Assembly (NCBI GenBank): GCA_023415205.1
Contig: JAEZLR010000029.1
Location: 1-64,000, forward strand
Reading direction: 5' to 3'
DNA from: Bacillota bacterium
GTDB taxonomy: Bacteria > Bacillota > Clostridia > DSM-8532
DNA: 64,000 nt
This document shows positions 24,725 to 32,977 of this stretch, one piece after another. The position numbers were made by a program, and so were the translations under genes. How positions within the stretch are numbered: the stretch's first letter is position 1; each line of letters begins with the position of its first letter. The notes under the pieces were generated by a model. It made no database searches. It saw nothing but the letters and a program-made list of their open reading frames with translations, and had not been told where the DNA came from.

Positions 24725-25681
24725 TTATTCTTCGTAATTCATGACTAAATCAATAAGCTTTCCGTTTTCCTTCACCCGCTGTATCAAGTCATCGGTAATG
24801 ACCTCTCCAGCACTGACAAGCACTCCACCCGAGGCATCAAAGATGGCCTTGGTTACCTTTTTGCCTACAAGATACTGCCGTTGGCGGTGTTCAAAAAGCT
24901 CAGTTGGGCTCATTGAGGCTTCGTCCACAGTACTCAGGATTTCAGAATTTTCAGGAAGAAGGTTAAAATCCAGCTCTACTACCGGCTCCTCAGATTTAAA
25001 AGGATCAGTGCTATTGGCGTCGGTTTTGGTTTCAAACCCATCAATCCTGAAAAGATCATCCTTGAGCTCAGTCACTGGCTGGGTCATCACTTCATCTGCT
25101 ATAACCTTATCCTGTGACACTGGTAATTCTAATTCTGAATTAAAATTTTTTTTTTCGTCCTCAGGAATTTCCTCTATAGCACTCGGGGTTTCAATAAGCT
25201 TATCTATGAAATCATCCTGTACCACCAAAAGATTCTTCCCAAAGGTGATAATGCTGCTGCGAGGTATAATCCCTGATTGGGTAGCACTCTTAGCAGGAAC
25301 AAACTCTACACCGGTAATATTATAGGATTCTTCATCATTGAAATAAATATCACCCGCTTCACCCAGAAGGCTTCCCTTTTTAGTTAGCACACGCGTCCCT
25401 GAAACAGTGATATTTTTCTGCATAAGCTCAATCGCTGCGGGGATTTTTACAATATCGCTGATATCGTCAGGCTGTTGTATGGTAAGCGCATATTCACCTA
25501 TACCTAATACTCTTTCAGCCGGTATAACGCCCCCCGCAAGTGACCTGATGCCACTGTCGATGATAAAAAAGTCAATAGTGCCTTTTGAAGCATTAATAAT
25601 GACGCTTTTGACCTTTCCGATCTCATTACCGTCAAAAATGCTAACCACCGGCAAGCCGATAATCTGCTGAGCGGTTTTCAT
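24725..25681 (-). CDS. PRC-barrel domain protein
   Basis: A 318-residue soluble protein with two N-terminal PRC-barrel-like units: about 1-75 (I-I-G-L-P-V-V-S-I-F-D-G-N-E-I-G-K-V) and about 95-165 (R-V-L-T-K-K-G-S-L-L-G-E-A-G-D). An acidic, probably disordered linker (about 175-260) precedes a short C-terminal module (K-V-T-K-A-I-F-D-A-S-G-G-V-L-V-S-A-G-E-V). PRC barrels serve as protein-binding adaptors, for example in RimM and sporulation protein YlmC/YmxH. The protein may organise partners in sporulation or envelope processes; that is a guess. It is a single gene with its own terminator. Confidence 0.78.
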   Translation of the reverse strand: MKTAQQIIGLPVVSIFDGNEIGKVKSVIINASKGTIDFFIIDSGIRSLAGGVIPAERVLGIGEYALTIQQPDDISDIVKIPAAIELMQKNITVSGTRVLTKKGSLLGEAGDIYFNDEESYNITGVEFVPAKSATQSGIIPRSSIITFGKNLLVVQDDFIDKLIETPSAIEEIPEDEKKNFNSELELPVSQDKVIADEVMTQPVTELKDDLFRIDGFETKTDANSTDPFKSEEPVVELDFNLLPENSEILSTVDEASMSPTELFEHRQRQYLVGKKVTKAIFDASGGVLVSAGEVITDDLIQRVKENGKLIDLVMNYEE

Positions 25682-25807
25682 CCTCAGCTACCCCCTTAAA
25701 TGGTATCAAAAATAGTCTGAATACGATCTTCCTTAAGAAATTATGGTAGATCAAATATAATCATATCAGTTCAACGAAAAGATATCAATGACCATCCTTC
25801 AAAACTT

Positions 25808-26557
25808 TCAAAGATTTCGCAAAATATTCTCTCTTACTTCCATATCCAACAGGTTTTTATATTCTTCAAGGGTCTTATAAATCAATGGGGTCTGATGGGT
25901 CATTTTATAGAGGGAACAAAGGTCTACCATCACCCACAAGAAGAGCTCCCCGTCACGTGGACTTTGTGAGAGGACGGCCTCATAGGCCAATATGGCATCC
26001 AAATAGTGATGGCTGTTTTTGCTTTCCTGGGCTTGTGTCAACAGTCTCTTTACAATAGATTCATCAAGGTCGGTCTCTTCCTGAACCAACGCCGGTGCTG
26101 CTTCTTCAAAGGGGATGTCTAGCTCTTTAGCATCATCCGCAGCCAACTCATCTTCTTGACACATATTCTCACCGGTATCACCAACACCGCTTTGTTCCGG
26201 ATTCTCCTTAAGCTCTGGTGAAATAATCTGGGTCTTTTTATCGGCGTGGGGTTCCTCTCCGGAGGCCTGCTCCATTTTCCTATGCAATCCTATAAAGAGC
26301 ACGGCGGACAAAAGGAAGAGCAAAGCAACGGAAACAAGGATGGATAGGATAAGAGAAAAGTACAGTGCCTGTGCCAATAGATTTGCCAATGGCGGAGTCA
26401 GGGCTGCGCAAATCATGGCGAGAACTGTACAACTCGCTAAATAGACAATATTTTTTCTTTCCGCCTTTTTCGCCTTTTTCATCATAAAATAGGCTAAAAG
26501 GGAAGAAAGAAGGATGACGGCAAGCGTTATCAAAAGGTACTTTAAATAAATTGACAT
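25808..26557 (-). CDS. membrane protein with C-terminal TPR-like region
   Basis: A 249-residue protein with three predicted membrane helices in the first 95 residues. A long acidic linker (about 100-160) is followed by a C-terminal helical pair (Y-L-D-A-I-L-A-Y-E-A-V-L-S-Q-S-P-R-D) that looks like a tetratricopeptide repeat. No enzyme motif is seen. GGAGTGAG precedes the ATG. Proteins of this form often hold complexes at the membrane. Family and role are unknown. Confidence 0.68.
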   Translation of the reverse strand: MSIYLKYLLITLAVILLSSLLAYFMMKKAKKAERKNIVYLASCTVLAMICAALTPPLANLLAQALYFSLILSILVSVALLFLLSAVLFIGLHRKMEQASGEEPHADKKTQIISPELKENPEQSGVGDTGENMCQEDELAADDAKELDIPFEEAAPALVQEETDLDESIVKRLLTQAQESKNSHHYLDAILAYEAVLSQSPRDGELFLWVMVDLCSLYKMTHQTPLIYKTLEEYKNLLDMEVRENILRNL

Positions 26558-26633
26558 AGGTAAGGCTCACTCCATCTTTCGTAGAATAAACTCATGTTAT
26601 TTATATCGGTTGGTTGGCTTTCCTGTCTTAATC

Positions 26634-27344
26634 CTATTTACCAAAGAAACTATCAATGCCAAGCTTGATGGCCTTGGCGATCTGTTCCTGATAATCCAGA
26701 GTCTTCAATCTTCCTTCATCCTGTGCATTGGTTAAAAAGCCGCATTCAATAAGGGCAGTGGGAACCTTAACCTCTTTAAAAATCACAATCTTTTCTTTTT
26801 TCACTAAGGCCACCCGCTTGTTTTCCGAGTCAACGGACAACAATGAGTTCTGAAGGCTCTTGGCCAGCCGCTCGCTATCGGTGGACGAGGGAGGATAAAA
26901 GGTCTGGGCACCCTTATACTGGGTGTCGGTAAAACCGTTCATGTGGATGCTGACAGCGATATCGGCATTGCTCTCATCAATGAGCTTTTTTCTTTTGGTA
27001 AGGTCCTGCTTTCTCTTATCATAGATGGAGGAGGTTCCCTGGGAGTACTGAAGGGTATCCTCCGCTCTAGTCATGAGTACAGTATAGCCATCCTGTTCTA
27101 ATAGATCCTTCACCAGCTTGGCGATTCTTAGATTCAGATCCTTTTCTGCAAGACCGGAAAAATCACTTACTACTCCTGGATCCTCACCGCCATGCCCCGC
27201 GTCCAGTACCACAATAGGACTCCGGTTGTTATATGAGGCCTCTGTAATCGGGTTGGCACCGCTATCAATGCTGAAAATAGCAATGGATAAGAAAAGTATA
27301 AGAAGAATCAGAACAGCATTTTTTCTTTTTACTAATACAATCAT
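26634..27344 (-). CDS. cwlD: N-acetylmuramoyl-L-alanine amidase, CwlD-like
   Basis: A 236-residue exported zinc amidase. After an N-terminal membrane segment (about 8-27) the Amidase_3 domain shows I-V-V-L-D-A-G-H-G-G-E-D-P-G (zinc His), E-K-D-L-N-L-R (zinc Glu), V-S-I-H-M-N-G (zinc His) and A-L-I-E-C-G-F-L-T-N (catalytic Glu). CwlD cleaves stem peptides from cortex muramic acid so that muramic-delta-lactam can form, needed for germination. The CwlD assignment is from size and layout; other amidases are possible. ATG 27344 has GGGAG five bases upstream. Confidence 0.85.
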   Translation of the reverse strand: MIVLVKRKNAVLILLILFLSIAIFSIDSGANPITEASYNNRSPIVVLDAGHGGEDPGVVSDFSGLAEKDLNLRIAKLVKDLLEQDGYTVLMTRAEDTLQYSQGTSSIYDKRKQDLTKRKKLIDESNADIAVSIHMNGFTDTQYKGAQTFYPPSSTDSERLAKSLQNSLLSVDSENKRVALVKKEKIVIFKEVKVPTALIECGFLTNAQDEGRLKTLDYQEQIAKAIKLGIDSFFGK

Positions 27345-27430
27345 GTGTTCTCCCATCCCTGCAACGATCTTTGTACTAACATATTCAGGGAAGGGTTGGC
27401 CATATCACAAAAAAACGTGCCTGTCTTTTA

Positions 27431-27988
27431 TCATGATCTTTTACTTTTTTTGGCCTTGGGTTTAATCCCCAACTTCTTTCTAAGGACGTTAACTAGGTAA
27501 AATTCCTTATAACCGGCATAATAGCCGATTCCTGCAATAAGAATCACAAGCACGAAGGACAGTATGTAGTGATAGGGCTGATTACCGATAATCCGGGTGA
27601 ACCAATAGAGAGGCCCTCCCAGGCCTTGATAAATCCTTCTCTGCAAGGTTTGAAGGGACTCAGGAAAGCTGAGGCTCATCACTATGATCTGCAGGATAAC
27701 AGGCGGGACAACACCTATAAGACCATATAAAAAGCCTTTAAGGGGCGAGGGATTGATGTCGTACTGAGGCCTTTTTTCTTTAAAGGCCATCATCCGCATA
27801 TCCACGTATACCGTATAAAAAGTCACGAGGAAAATAAGAAAGGAGAACATGGGCATAGCTCCAGGGGTGCCCTCTTCCGCATAGCTTAAGGCCAAAAGGG
27901 CAAATACCACAAAAAGTACGAGCATGATCAGGTAGTCAGTGGTGACCTTTAGGCCTCTTTTTATCTGTGAAAACCATCGGTTATCCAT
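27431..27988 (-). CDS. membrane protein, function unknown
   Basis: About 185 residues with four predicted helices (around Y-L-I-M-L-V-L-F-V-V-F-A; F-S-F-L-I-F-L-V-T-F-Y; G-L-I-G-V-V-P-P-V-I-L; Y-I-L-S-F-V-L-V-I-L-I). A strongly basic tail (K-L-G-I-K-P-K-A-K-K-S-K) follows. ATG 27988 has AGGA nine bases upstream; a TTG at 28027 is in frame. No catalytic residues stand out. It lies upstream of cwlD on the same strand, separated by ~90 bases. Confidence 0.65.
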   Translation of the reverse strand: MDNRWFSQIKRGLKVTTDYLIMLVLFVVFALLALSYAEEGTPGAMPMFSFLIFLVTFYTVYVDMRMMAFKEKRPQYDINPSPLKGFLYGLIGVVPPVILQIIVMSLSFPESLQTLQRRIYQGLGGPLYWFTRIIGNQPYHYILSFVLVILIAGIGYYAGYKEFYLVNVLRKKLGIKPKAKKSKRS

Positions 27989-28134
27989 TAAATCAATCCT
28001 ATGCAACTTTTTTAGGATTTGCAACAATCCTACTTCTTAACATACCAAAAGCGCTGAGCTTTGTACAGAGAAAACCTGCATCAGGGAGTTCCCCCTGTTA
28101 TTTATGACTTATGGGGATGGACTTTTGACAAAAT

Positions 28135-28175
28135 GCTGCTCTAGCCTGCCATAATCTTTGGCTTGCTAGAGCAGC
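28135..28175 (-). terminator. terminator of the sigma/anti-sigma/bactofilin-like operon
   Basis: Perfect 11-bp stem (28135-28145 with 28165-28175) with a large loop; ATTTTG follows on the minus strand. It lies ~34 bases after the stop codon of the bactofilin-like gene. Confidence 0.75.
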
Positions 28176-28208
28176 GTTTCTTCTATTTCTGCTATTTAAA
28201 ATTATATC

Positions 28209-29456
28209 TCAGAAGTTAATGGGCTCAATCTCGATAGCCTCAGCTTCAGCCTGGGTATTAGCCGACTTAAAGATCTCAAATATAATCCTCAGGAGTGCTC
28301 CGGTGCCCATCACCCATATAGACGCATTGATTAGGAAGGCGATAATCCCGGCAAAGGTTGATAGCGCTGGAATATTCCCCAGCAAATCCAGAGCCATTTT
28401 TATGGCAGTAATACTTATAAGCCCGATGGCCAGTCTAGTCGGAACAGCCAGGTTCTTTCTTGCCAGAGCATTACCCAGCCACAGGGAAACCGGAATATCT
28501 GCAAAGACGAAGGTCAGGGCGGTGAAAAAGACAAAGATTAGGCCGGTAAAGAAGAATACGGTACCCTTGAAGATAACAAGGGTGAGGACCAGCAACAGAA
28601 TAAGCAGAAGCCCGCCACCGACCAGACTACCCAGTGTGGCAATGCCTATGCCGGCAGAAGTCAGGGGTTTTGCTGCAATAAAGTCTCCAGAACGGGCAAA
28701 GAATCTGGGGAAAAGCTTGTAAAGCAATAGGGCGACAAGGTAGTACAGAACCATGGTGATCAGTGCCCTTAGAATGCTCCATAGGTCAAATTTAGGTTCT
28801 GCCTGAGTCTTGCTGACAGGATTGATCTTAATATACTCGTAACTGCCCACAGAGACATCCGCAGGGACCTGATAGGCCAATACCCCTTTATAGGTAAGCT
28901 TTCCCTTAATCACCGTTCCCGGAAGGAGATTTAGTGTGGAGTTCTCATCCATATCATGAATGACCACATCCCCTTCATAGGTCCCTCCCAAGGTGACGTC
29001 ATATCCATAGATATCCGTCTTTCCCAGAACCTTACCCGAGGTACTGATCTTACTTCCATATAGATACACGTTGCGCTTGATTAGGGCATCCGGACCAATG
29101 TCGATGGTGGTGCCGAAAATCATGGCATTCCGTTCTATGGTAGCTGATAGCTTAATATCATAAGCCCCCACTCTCACATTGCCATTAACGTTTCCATCAA
29201 TTTGTACATCATAGCCACCGCCCAAAATATCCCCATCCACATATCCTCTGGATGACAGTGTTTGAACTAAAGCCAAAAGATCGCCTTGAACATTCCCTTC
29301 ATTGATGGCCGAGTCTCCGACGGCAACCAGATCACCGCTATAAGTCTCTCCAGGCTTTACCGAGGCCAGTGGCTCTGCAGCAAGGGCCACCAGGGTACCA
29401 CAGCCCAAAATAAAAATCAGAAAGATACATGCCATTGTTTTAAGTCTTTTCTTCAT
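28209..29456 (-). CDS. bactofilin-like polymer-forming domain fused to membrane helices
   Basis: A 415-residue protein with a signal peptide (about 1-27). A right-handed beta-helix-like region (about 35-190) follows with repeating G-D-L, G-N-V, G-K-T short strands of the polymer-forming (bactofilin) type. After a linker come five or six membrane helices (about 230-395). The beta-helix should lie outside the membrane. The gene starts five bases after the anti-sigma gene, so the three genes form one operon under ECF sigma control. A structural role in the envelope under stress is inferred from context. Confidence 0.8.
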   Translation of the reverse strand: MKKRLKTMACIFLIFILGCGTLVALAAEPLASVKPGETYSGDLVAVGDSAINEGNVQGDLLALVQTLSSRGYVDGDILGGGYDVQIDGNVNGNVRVGAYDIKLSATIERNAMIFGTTIDIGPDALIKRNVYLYGSKISTSGKVLGKTDIYGYDVTLGGTYEGDVVIHDMDENSTLNLLPGTVIKGKLTYKGVLAYQVPADVSVGSYEYIKINPVSKTQAEPKFDLWSILRALITMVLYYLVALLLYKLFPRFFARSGDFIAAKPLTSAGIGIATLGSLVGGGLLLILLLVLTLVIFKGTVFFFTGLIFVFFTALTFVFADIPVSLWLGNALARKNLAVPTRLAIGLISITAIKMALDLLGNIPALSTFAGIIAFLINASIWVMGTGALLRIIFEIFKSANTQAEAEAIEIEPINF

Positions 29457-29461
29457 TTAAA

Positions 29462-29983
29462 TTATCCTCCATTAAAGCCTGTCTTGGCTTTCCGGCAATT
29501 TCGCACAATATATTGACCTGCACAGACAATGCACACAATCATGAGGGTAATAATGGCATGCCTGAAATAGAAGGTATTGACCAATCGCTCAATAAGAGCT
29601 ATCGCAGCACTGAAGGTTCTGTAAGTCAGTGTCAGCAGACGGAAGCATTGATCCATAAAATGAAAGGGGCCATAACTGAATATCAGGTGAAAGCCTAGGA
29701 CCGAGAGGGCCAATAATATAATCAGGGGAGCGATGACAAAGGGAAGATAAAGCCTACCCTCTTTTTGAGTCTTTTTTAGCTTTTGCATAACCTGCCGCTC
29801 CATATCCGCAGGAGCCTCCACCCTAAACTCTCTCATTTGAGCGAAGGCTGTTTTAAGCGCATTGTGCTCATTACTGCAGGCCGAACAAAGCTTCAAGTGC
29901 TCCATAAGCTGTTGATCCTGCTTAACCTGGATGTCTTTGTCAAAATGCTTCATCATCAGGAGCCATGCTTTGCTACAATCCAT
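29462..29983 (-). CDS. anti-sigma factor with zinc-finger (zf-HC2) domain
   Basis: A 173-residue protein. Its N-terminal ZAS module has H29-x3-C33-x2-C36 (H-L-K-L-C-S-A-C), which binds zinc and the sigma factor. Two hydrophobic segments (about 88-110 and 145-165) place it in the membrane. GGAGG precedes the ATG, which lies 28 bases inside the sigma gene, giving tight translational coupling and a near 1:1 ratio. It should hold the sigma factor inactive until an envelope signal arrives. Confidence 0.88.
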   Translation of the reverse strand: MDCSKAWLLMMKHFDKDIQVKQDQQLMEHLKLCSACSNEHNALKTAFAQMREFRVEAPADMERQVMQKLKKTQKEGRLYLPFVIAPLIILLALSVLGFHLIFSYGPFHFMDQCFRLLTLTYRTFSAAIALIERLVNTFYFRHAIITLMIVCIVCAGQYIVRNCRKAKTGFNGG

Positions 29984-30546
29984 GAGTTTCCCTCCTTTTC
30001 CACGGATTTTTCCGAATACATGCTAAGCTCTTCTGCAAGGAGCTTTCTGGCTCTGTATAGCCTGTTTTTCACAATGCTCATGGGATGGCCCGTTATGGTA
30101 CATATCTCCTCATAGGATAAGGATTCTTGATGGTAAAGCTGAATGACTATACGGTACATCTCCGGAAGAGACTCAATGGCTTTCTGAACAGTCTGCCGTT
30201 TTTCACGGTTCAAGACCTCTTCCTCAGGACTAAAGCCCTCTGAGGCTACCTTCTCCATCTCTTCATCATCCCAGGCCGCCATGCGTTTGTTTTTTTGATT
30301 AATATTGATACAGTGATTGACGGTTATCTTCGCAATCCAAGTTTTAAAGCTAAATTCAGGATTGTACCTGGAAAGGTTGGACCACGCCTTGAGAAACACT
30401 TCCTGGGTAACATCCGCTGCATCATTTTTGTTCACCAGAGTATTCAATGCAATGCTGTAGACCAAATTCTTGTATTTTGTGATTAAAGCTTCGAAACTTT
30501 CACTTCGCCCAGCCAAGCATTTACTGATATGGACTATGTCCTCCAT
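29956..30546 (-). CDS. ECF-type RNA polymerase sigma factor
   Basis: A 196-residue sigma-70-family protein. Region 2 covers about 20-90 (D-A-A-D-V-T-Q-E-V-F-L-K-A-W and F-K-T-W-I-A-K-I-T-V-N). Region 4 covers about 125-180 (E-S-L-P-E-M-Y-R-I-V-I-Q-L-Y; S-Y-E-E-I-C-T-I-T-G-H). There is no region 1 or 3, as in ECF factors. It overlaps its anti-sigma gene and is probably autoregulated. AGGAGGTG precedes the ATG. A 9-bp inverted repeat lies upstream. Confidence 0.93.
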   Translation of the reverse strand: MEDIVHISKCLAGRSESFEALITKYKNLVYSIALNTLVNKNDAADVTQEVFLKAWSNLSRYNPEFSFKTWIAKITVNHCININQKNKRMAAWDDEEMEKVASEGFSPEEEVLNREKRQTVQKAIESLPEMYRIVIQLYHQESLSYEEICTITGHPMSIVKNRLYRARKLLAEELSMYSEKSVEKEGNSWIVAKHGS

Positions 30547-30580
30547 CAGTACACCTCCTGCATTCGTTAATGATTACAGG

Positions 30581-30629
30581 CAACTTGTAAAAATGTCTGA
30601 GCTAAAATGAACGGATGCCCTACAAGTTG
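30581..30629. repeat. inverted repeat upstream of the ECF sigma gene
   Basis: CAACTTGTA (30581-30589) and TACAAGTTG (30621-30629) are perfect inverse copies 31 bp apart, between the sigma gene and the topoisomerase gene. They may be an operator or a 5' hairpin; neither is proven. Confidence 0.5.
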
Positions 30630-30649
30630 TATATTGCTAAAAGAAACTG

Positions 30650-32824
30650 CTAAAAAAGCCCTATCTGAACATCTTCCTTGTCCTCTTCCTTAAGGTAACA
30701 GCCTATGGCAGGGATATTGGCCCTATAGTAGTCCGGATCCTTTAAACCTGATTCCTCCAAGGTTTGCACCTTACACAGAATACTTCCTTTTTTGGATTTG
30801 AGAACCCCTACCCCTTGAGAATCACGGGTTGTCTTGGGATTGATTTGTGAGGAATTGAAGACCAGCACCTTATCGATACTGCTGTGAGCAACATAGTCTT
30901 TATCCTCCTCAAGAAAGAATATTTCCACCAAGGGAGACTCTGTGCTGTAAGCATTGGCAAGCTTTTTTCTATTGGTCTTGGTGGCATAGCTGGAGACCGG
31001 GATCTTTGCCATTTTCCCATTTTCATAGGCAAACAGAAAGTATCCCGAATAATTATCGGTGGCATGCATTTTGAGGATTTTCTCTTCAGGCTCCAGACTC
31101 AAGATATTATTCAGATAATCCCCCAGCATACTGGCTTTGCTGTCTGGCAGTTCATGAACCTTGATTTTATAAGCTATACCCCGATTGGAGAACAAAATCA
31201 GGTCGGTTTTGTTCCGTGTCTCAATCTCCTGCATCATAAAATCATCCTCCTTGAGCTTATGCTCTCCTGAGGACCGCAGGGAAATCAGGGATATTTTCTT
31301 GATATAGCCATGATCAGTCAGGAACAGACGGACATTGTAGTCCTCAATGAGGTTCTCCTCCGTTATTTCTTCCACATGCTGCTCACTGATAATGTCGGTT
31401 CTTCTTTCCTGCCCATATTCATTGGAAATGTCGGTCAGCTGGTCACAGATGATATTAAGGACCCTTTCATCATGAGCGACAATATGCTTTAAATCCTCTA
31501 TTTCTTGTCTGAGTTTGTCCATGTCGGAGGTTTGCTTTAAAATATACTCCCGGTTGAGATTCCTGAGCTTAATTTCAGCAATAAAGTCAGCCTGGACCTC
31601 ATCGATGGTGAAGCCCTTCATGAGGTTGGGTACAACCTGGCTATCCTGCTCGGTGTTTCTGATGATCCGGATGGCCTTGTCTATGTCCAGCAGGATCTTT
31701 GAAAGCCCCATCAAGAGATGAAGCCGTTCACTCTTCTTGCCAATGTCAAATTGGCACTTCCGACGTATACACTCCATACGAAACTGGATCCAATGGTCAA
31801 GGATGCCGGTTATTCCCAGCACCATGGGCTTTTGATCAATCAGGATGTTAAAATTGCACCCGAAGCTATCCTGAAGCGGAGTCAGCTTGAACAGCCTGTT
31901 CATGATGCTGTCCACATCACTGTTTCGCTTCACATCAATGGTTATCTTCAAGCCCTCCAGATCGGTTTCATCCCGGACATCCGTGATATCCTTGATTTTG
32001 CCTTCCTTAATAATACCGGCAATGGCTTCGATGATGGCCTCCGTGGATGTACTGTAGGGAATCTCATAGATCTCCACACAGCTATTGCTCTTATCATAAC
32101 GGTATTTTGCCCTGACCTTGAAGGAGCCGCGTCCCGTAGCATAGATCTTTCTCATTTCATGTTCATTAAGAATGAGCTGACCACCCGTTGAAAAATCAGG
32201 GGCCTTTAAATAGCTTAACAGGTCAATGCTATCATTTTTTATGTAGGCTTTGGTAGTCTCACAGACCTCACGCAAATTAAAGCTGCAGAAATTACTGGCC
32301 ATACCTACGGCAATCCCTTGATTGGGATTCACAAGAATGTTGGGATAGGCCGAGGGAAGCAGAACCGGCTCCTTCATGGTTCCATCGTAGTTGTCCATAA
32401 AGTCAACGGTGTTTTTGTCAATATCCCGAAAAATCTCCTCACAGATAGACGCCAGCTTGGCCTCAGTATAACGGGGGGCCGCAAAACGCATGTCTCTGGA
32501 ATAGACGCGTCCAAAATTACCCTTGGACTCCACCAGGGGGTGAAGGAGGGCCATATTCCCCGTTGTCAAACGCACCATGGTTTCATAGATGGCCATATCC
32601 CCATGGGGATTGAGCTTCATGGTCTGTCCCACAACATTGGCTGATTTAGTTTTCTGACCCCTTAGCAGGCCCATCTTGTACATGGTGTAGAGAAGCTTTC
32701 TGTGAGACGGCTTAAGGCCGTCGATCTCAGGAATGGCACGGGATACGATAACACTCATGGCGTAGGGCATATAATTAACCTTTAAGGTTTCAACAATGCG
32801 TTGCTCCGTATGCTTACCCTGCAT
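30650..32824 (-). CDS. type IIA DNA topoisomerase subunit A (topoisomerase IV/gyrase A-like, divergent)
   Basis: A 724-residue DNA-cleaving subunit. It shows the N-terminal winged-helix domain (A-I-P-E-I-D-G-L-K-P-S-H-R-K-L-L-Y), catalytic Tyr119 in A-P-R-Y-T-E, and a tower and coiled-coil region. The C-terminal beta-pinwheel is short. No Q-R-R-G-G-K-G gyrase box is seen, so decatenation or relaxation is likelier than supercoiling. In the quinolone-determining region N-P-H-G-D-M-A-I-Y-E, Met77 replaces the usual Ser and Glu81 the usual Asp. The B subunit gene is directly upstream (153 bases). This is probably the cell's second type II enzyme beside gyrase. Confidence 0.9.
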   Translation of the reverse strand: MQGKHTEQRIVETLKVNYMPYAMSVIVSRAIPEIDGLKPSHRKLLYTMYKMGLLRGQKTKSANVVGQTMKLNPHGDMAIYETMVRLTTGNMALLHPLVESKGNFGRVYSRDMRFAAPRYTEAKLASICEEIFRDIDKNTVDFMDNYDGTMKEPVLLPSAYPNILVNPNQGIAVGMASNFCSFNLREVCETTKAYIKNDSIDLLSYLKAPDFSTGGQLILNEHEMRKIYATGRGSFKVRAKYRYDKSNSCVEIYEIPYSTSTEAIIEAIAGIIKEGKIKDITDVRDETDLEGLKITIDVKRNSDVDSIMNRLFKLTPLQDSFGCNFNILIDQKPMVLGITGILDHWIQFRMECIRRKCQFDIGKKSERLHLLMGLSKILLDIDKAIRIIRNTEQDSQVVPNLMKGFTIDEVQADFIAEIKLRNLNREYILKQTSDMDKLRQEIEDLKHIVAHDERVLNIICDQLTDISNEYGQERRTDIISEQHVEEITEENLIEDYNVRLFLTDHGYIKKISLISLRSSGEHKLKEDDFMMQEIETRNKTDLILFSNRGIAYKIKVHELPDSKASMLGDYLNNILSLEPEEKILKMHATDNYSGYFLFAYENGKMAKIPVSSYATKTNRKKLANAYSTESPLVEIFFLEEDKDYVAHSSIDKVLVFNSSQINPKTTRDSQGVGVLKSKKGSILCKVQTLEESGLKDPDYYRANIPAIGCYLKEEDKEDVQIGLF

Positions 32825-32977
32825 AACCAGACTCCTTTTTGATAGTTTTTAAGTGCCTTGCCCAGATTAGGCCGGCCTTTGGAATGATGAACAAACCTCC
32901 GCTATTGATTTTTACTTATCACCCACAGCTCACCCATGGCTTCAGTTTAAAGCGGATACTATTCTCTCAAGGGTTTC

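Noticed and set aside
31718..32191. 157-codon plus-strand frame inside topoisomerase A
   Set aside because: Shadow frame; no start signal and the minus frame has full family motifs.
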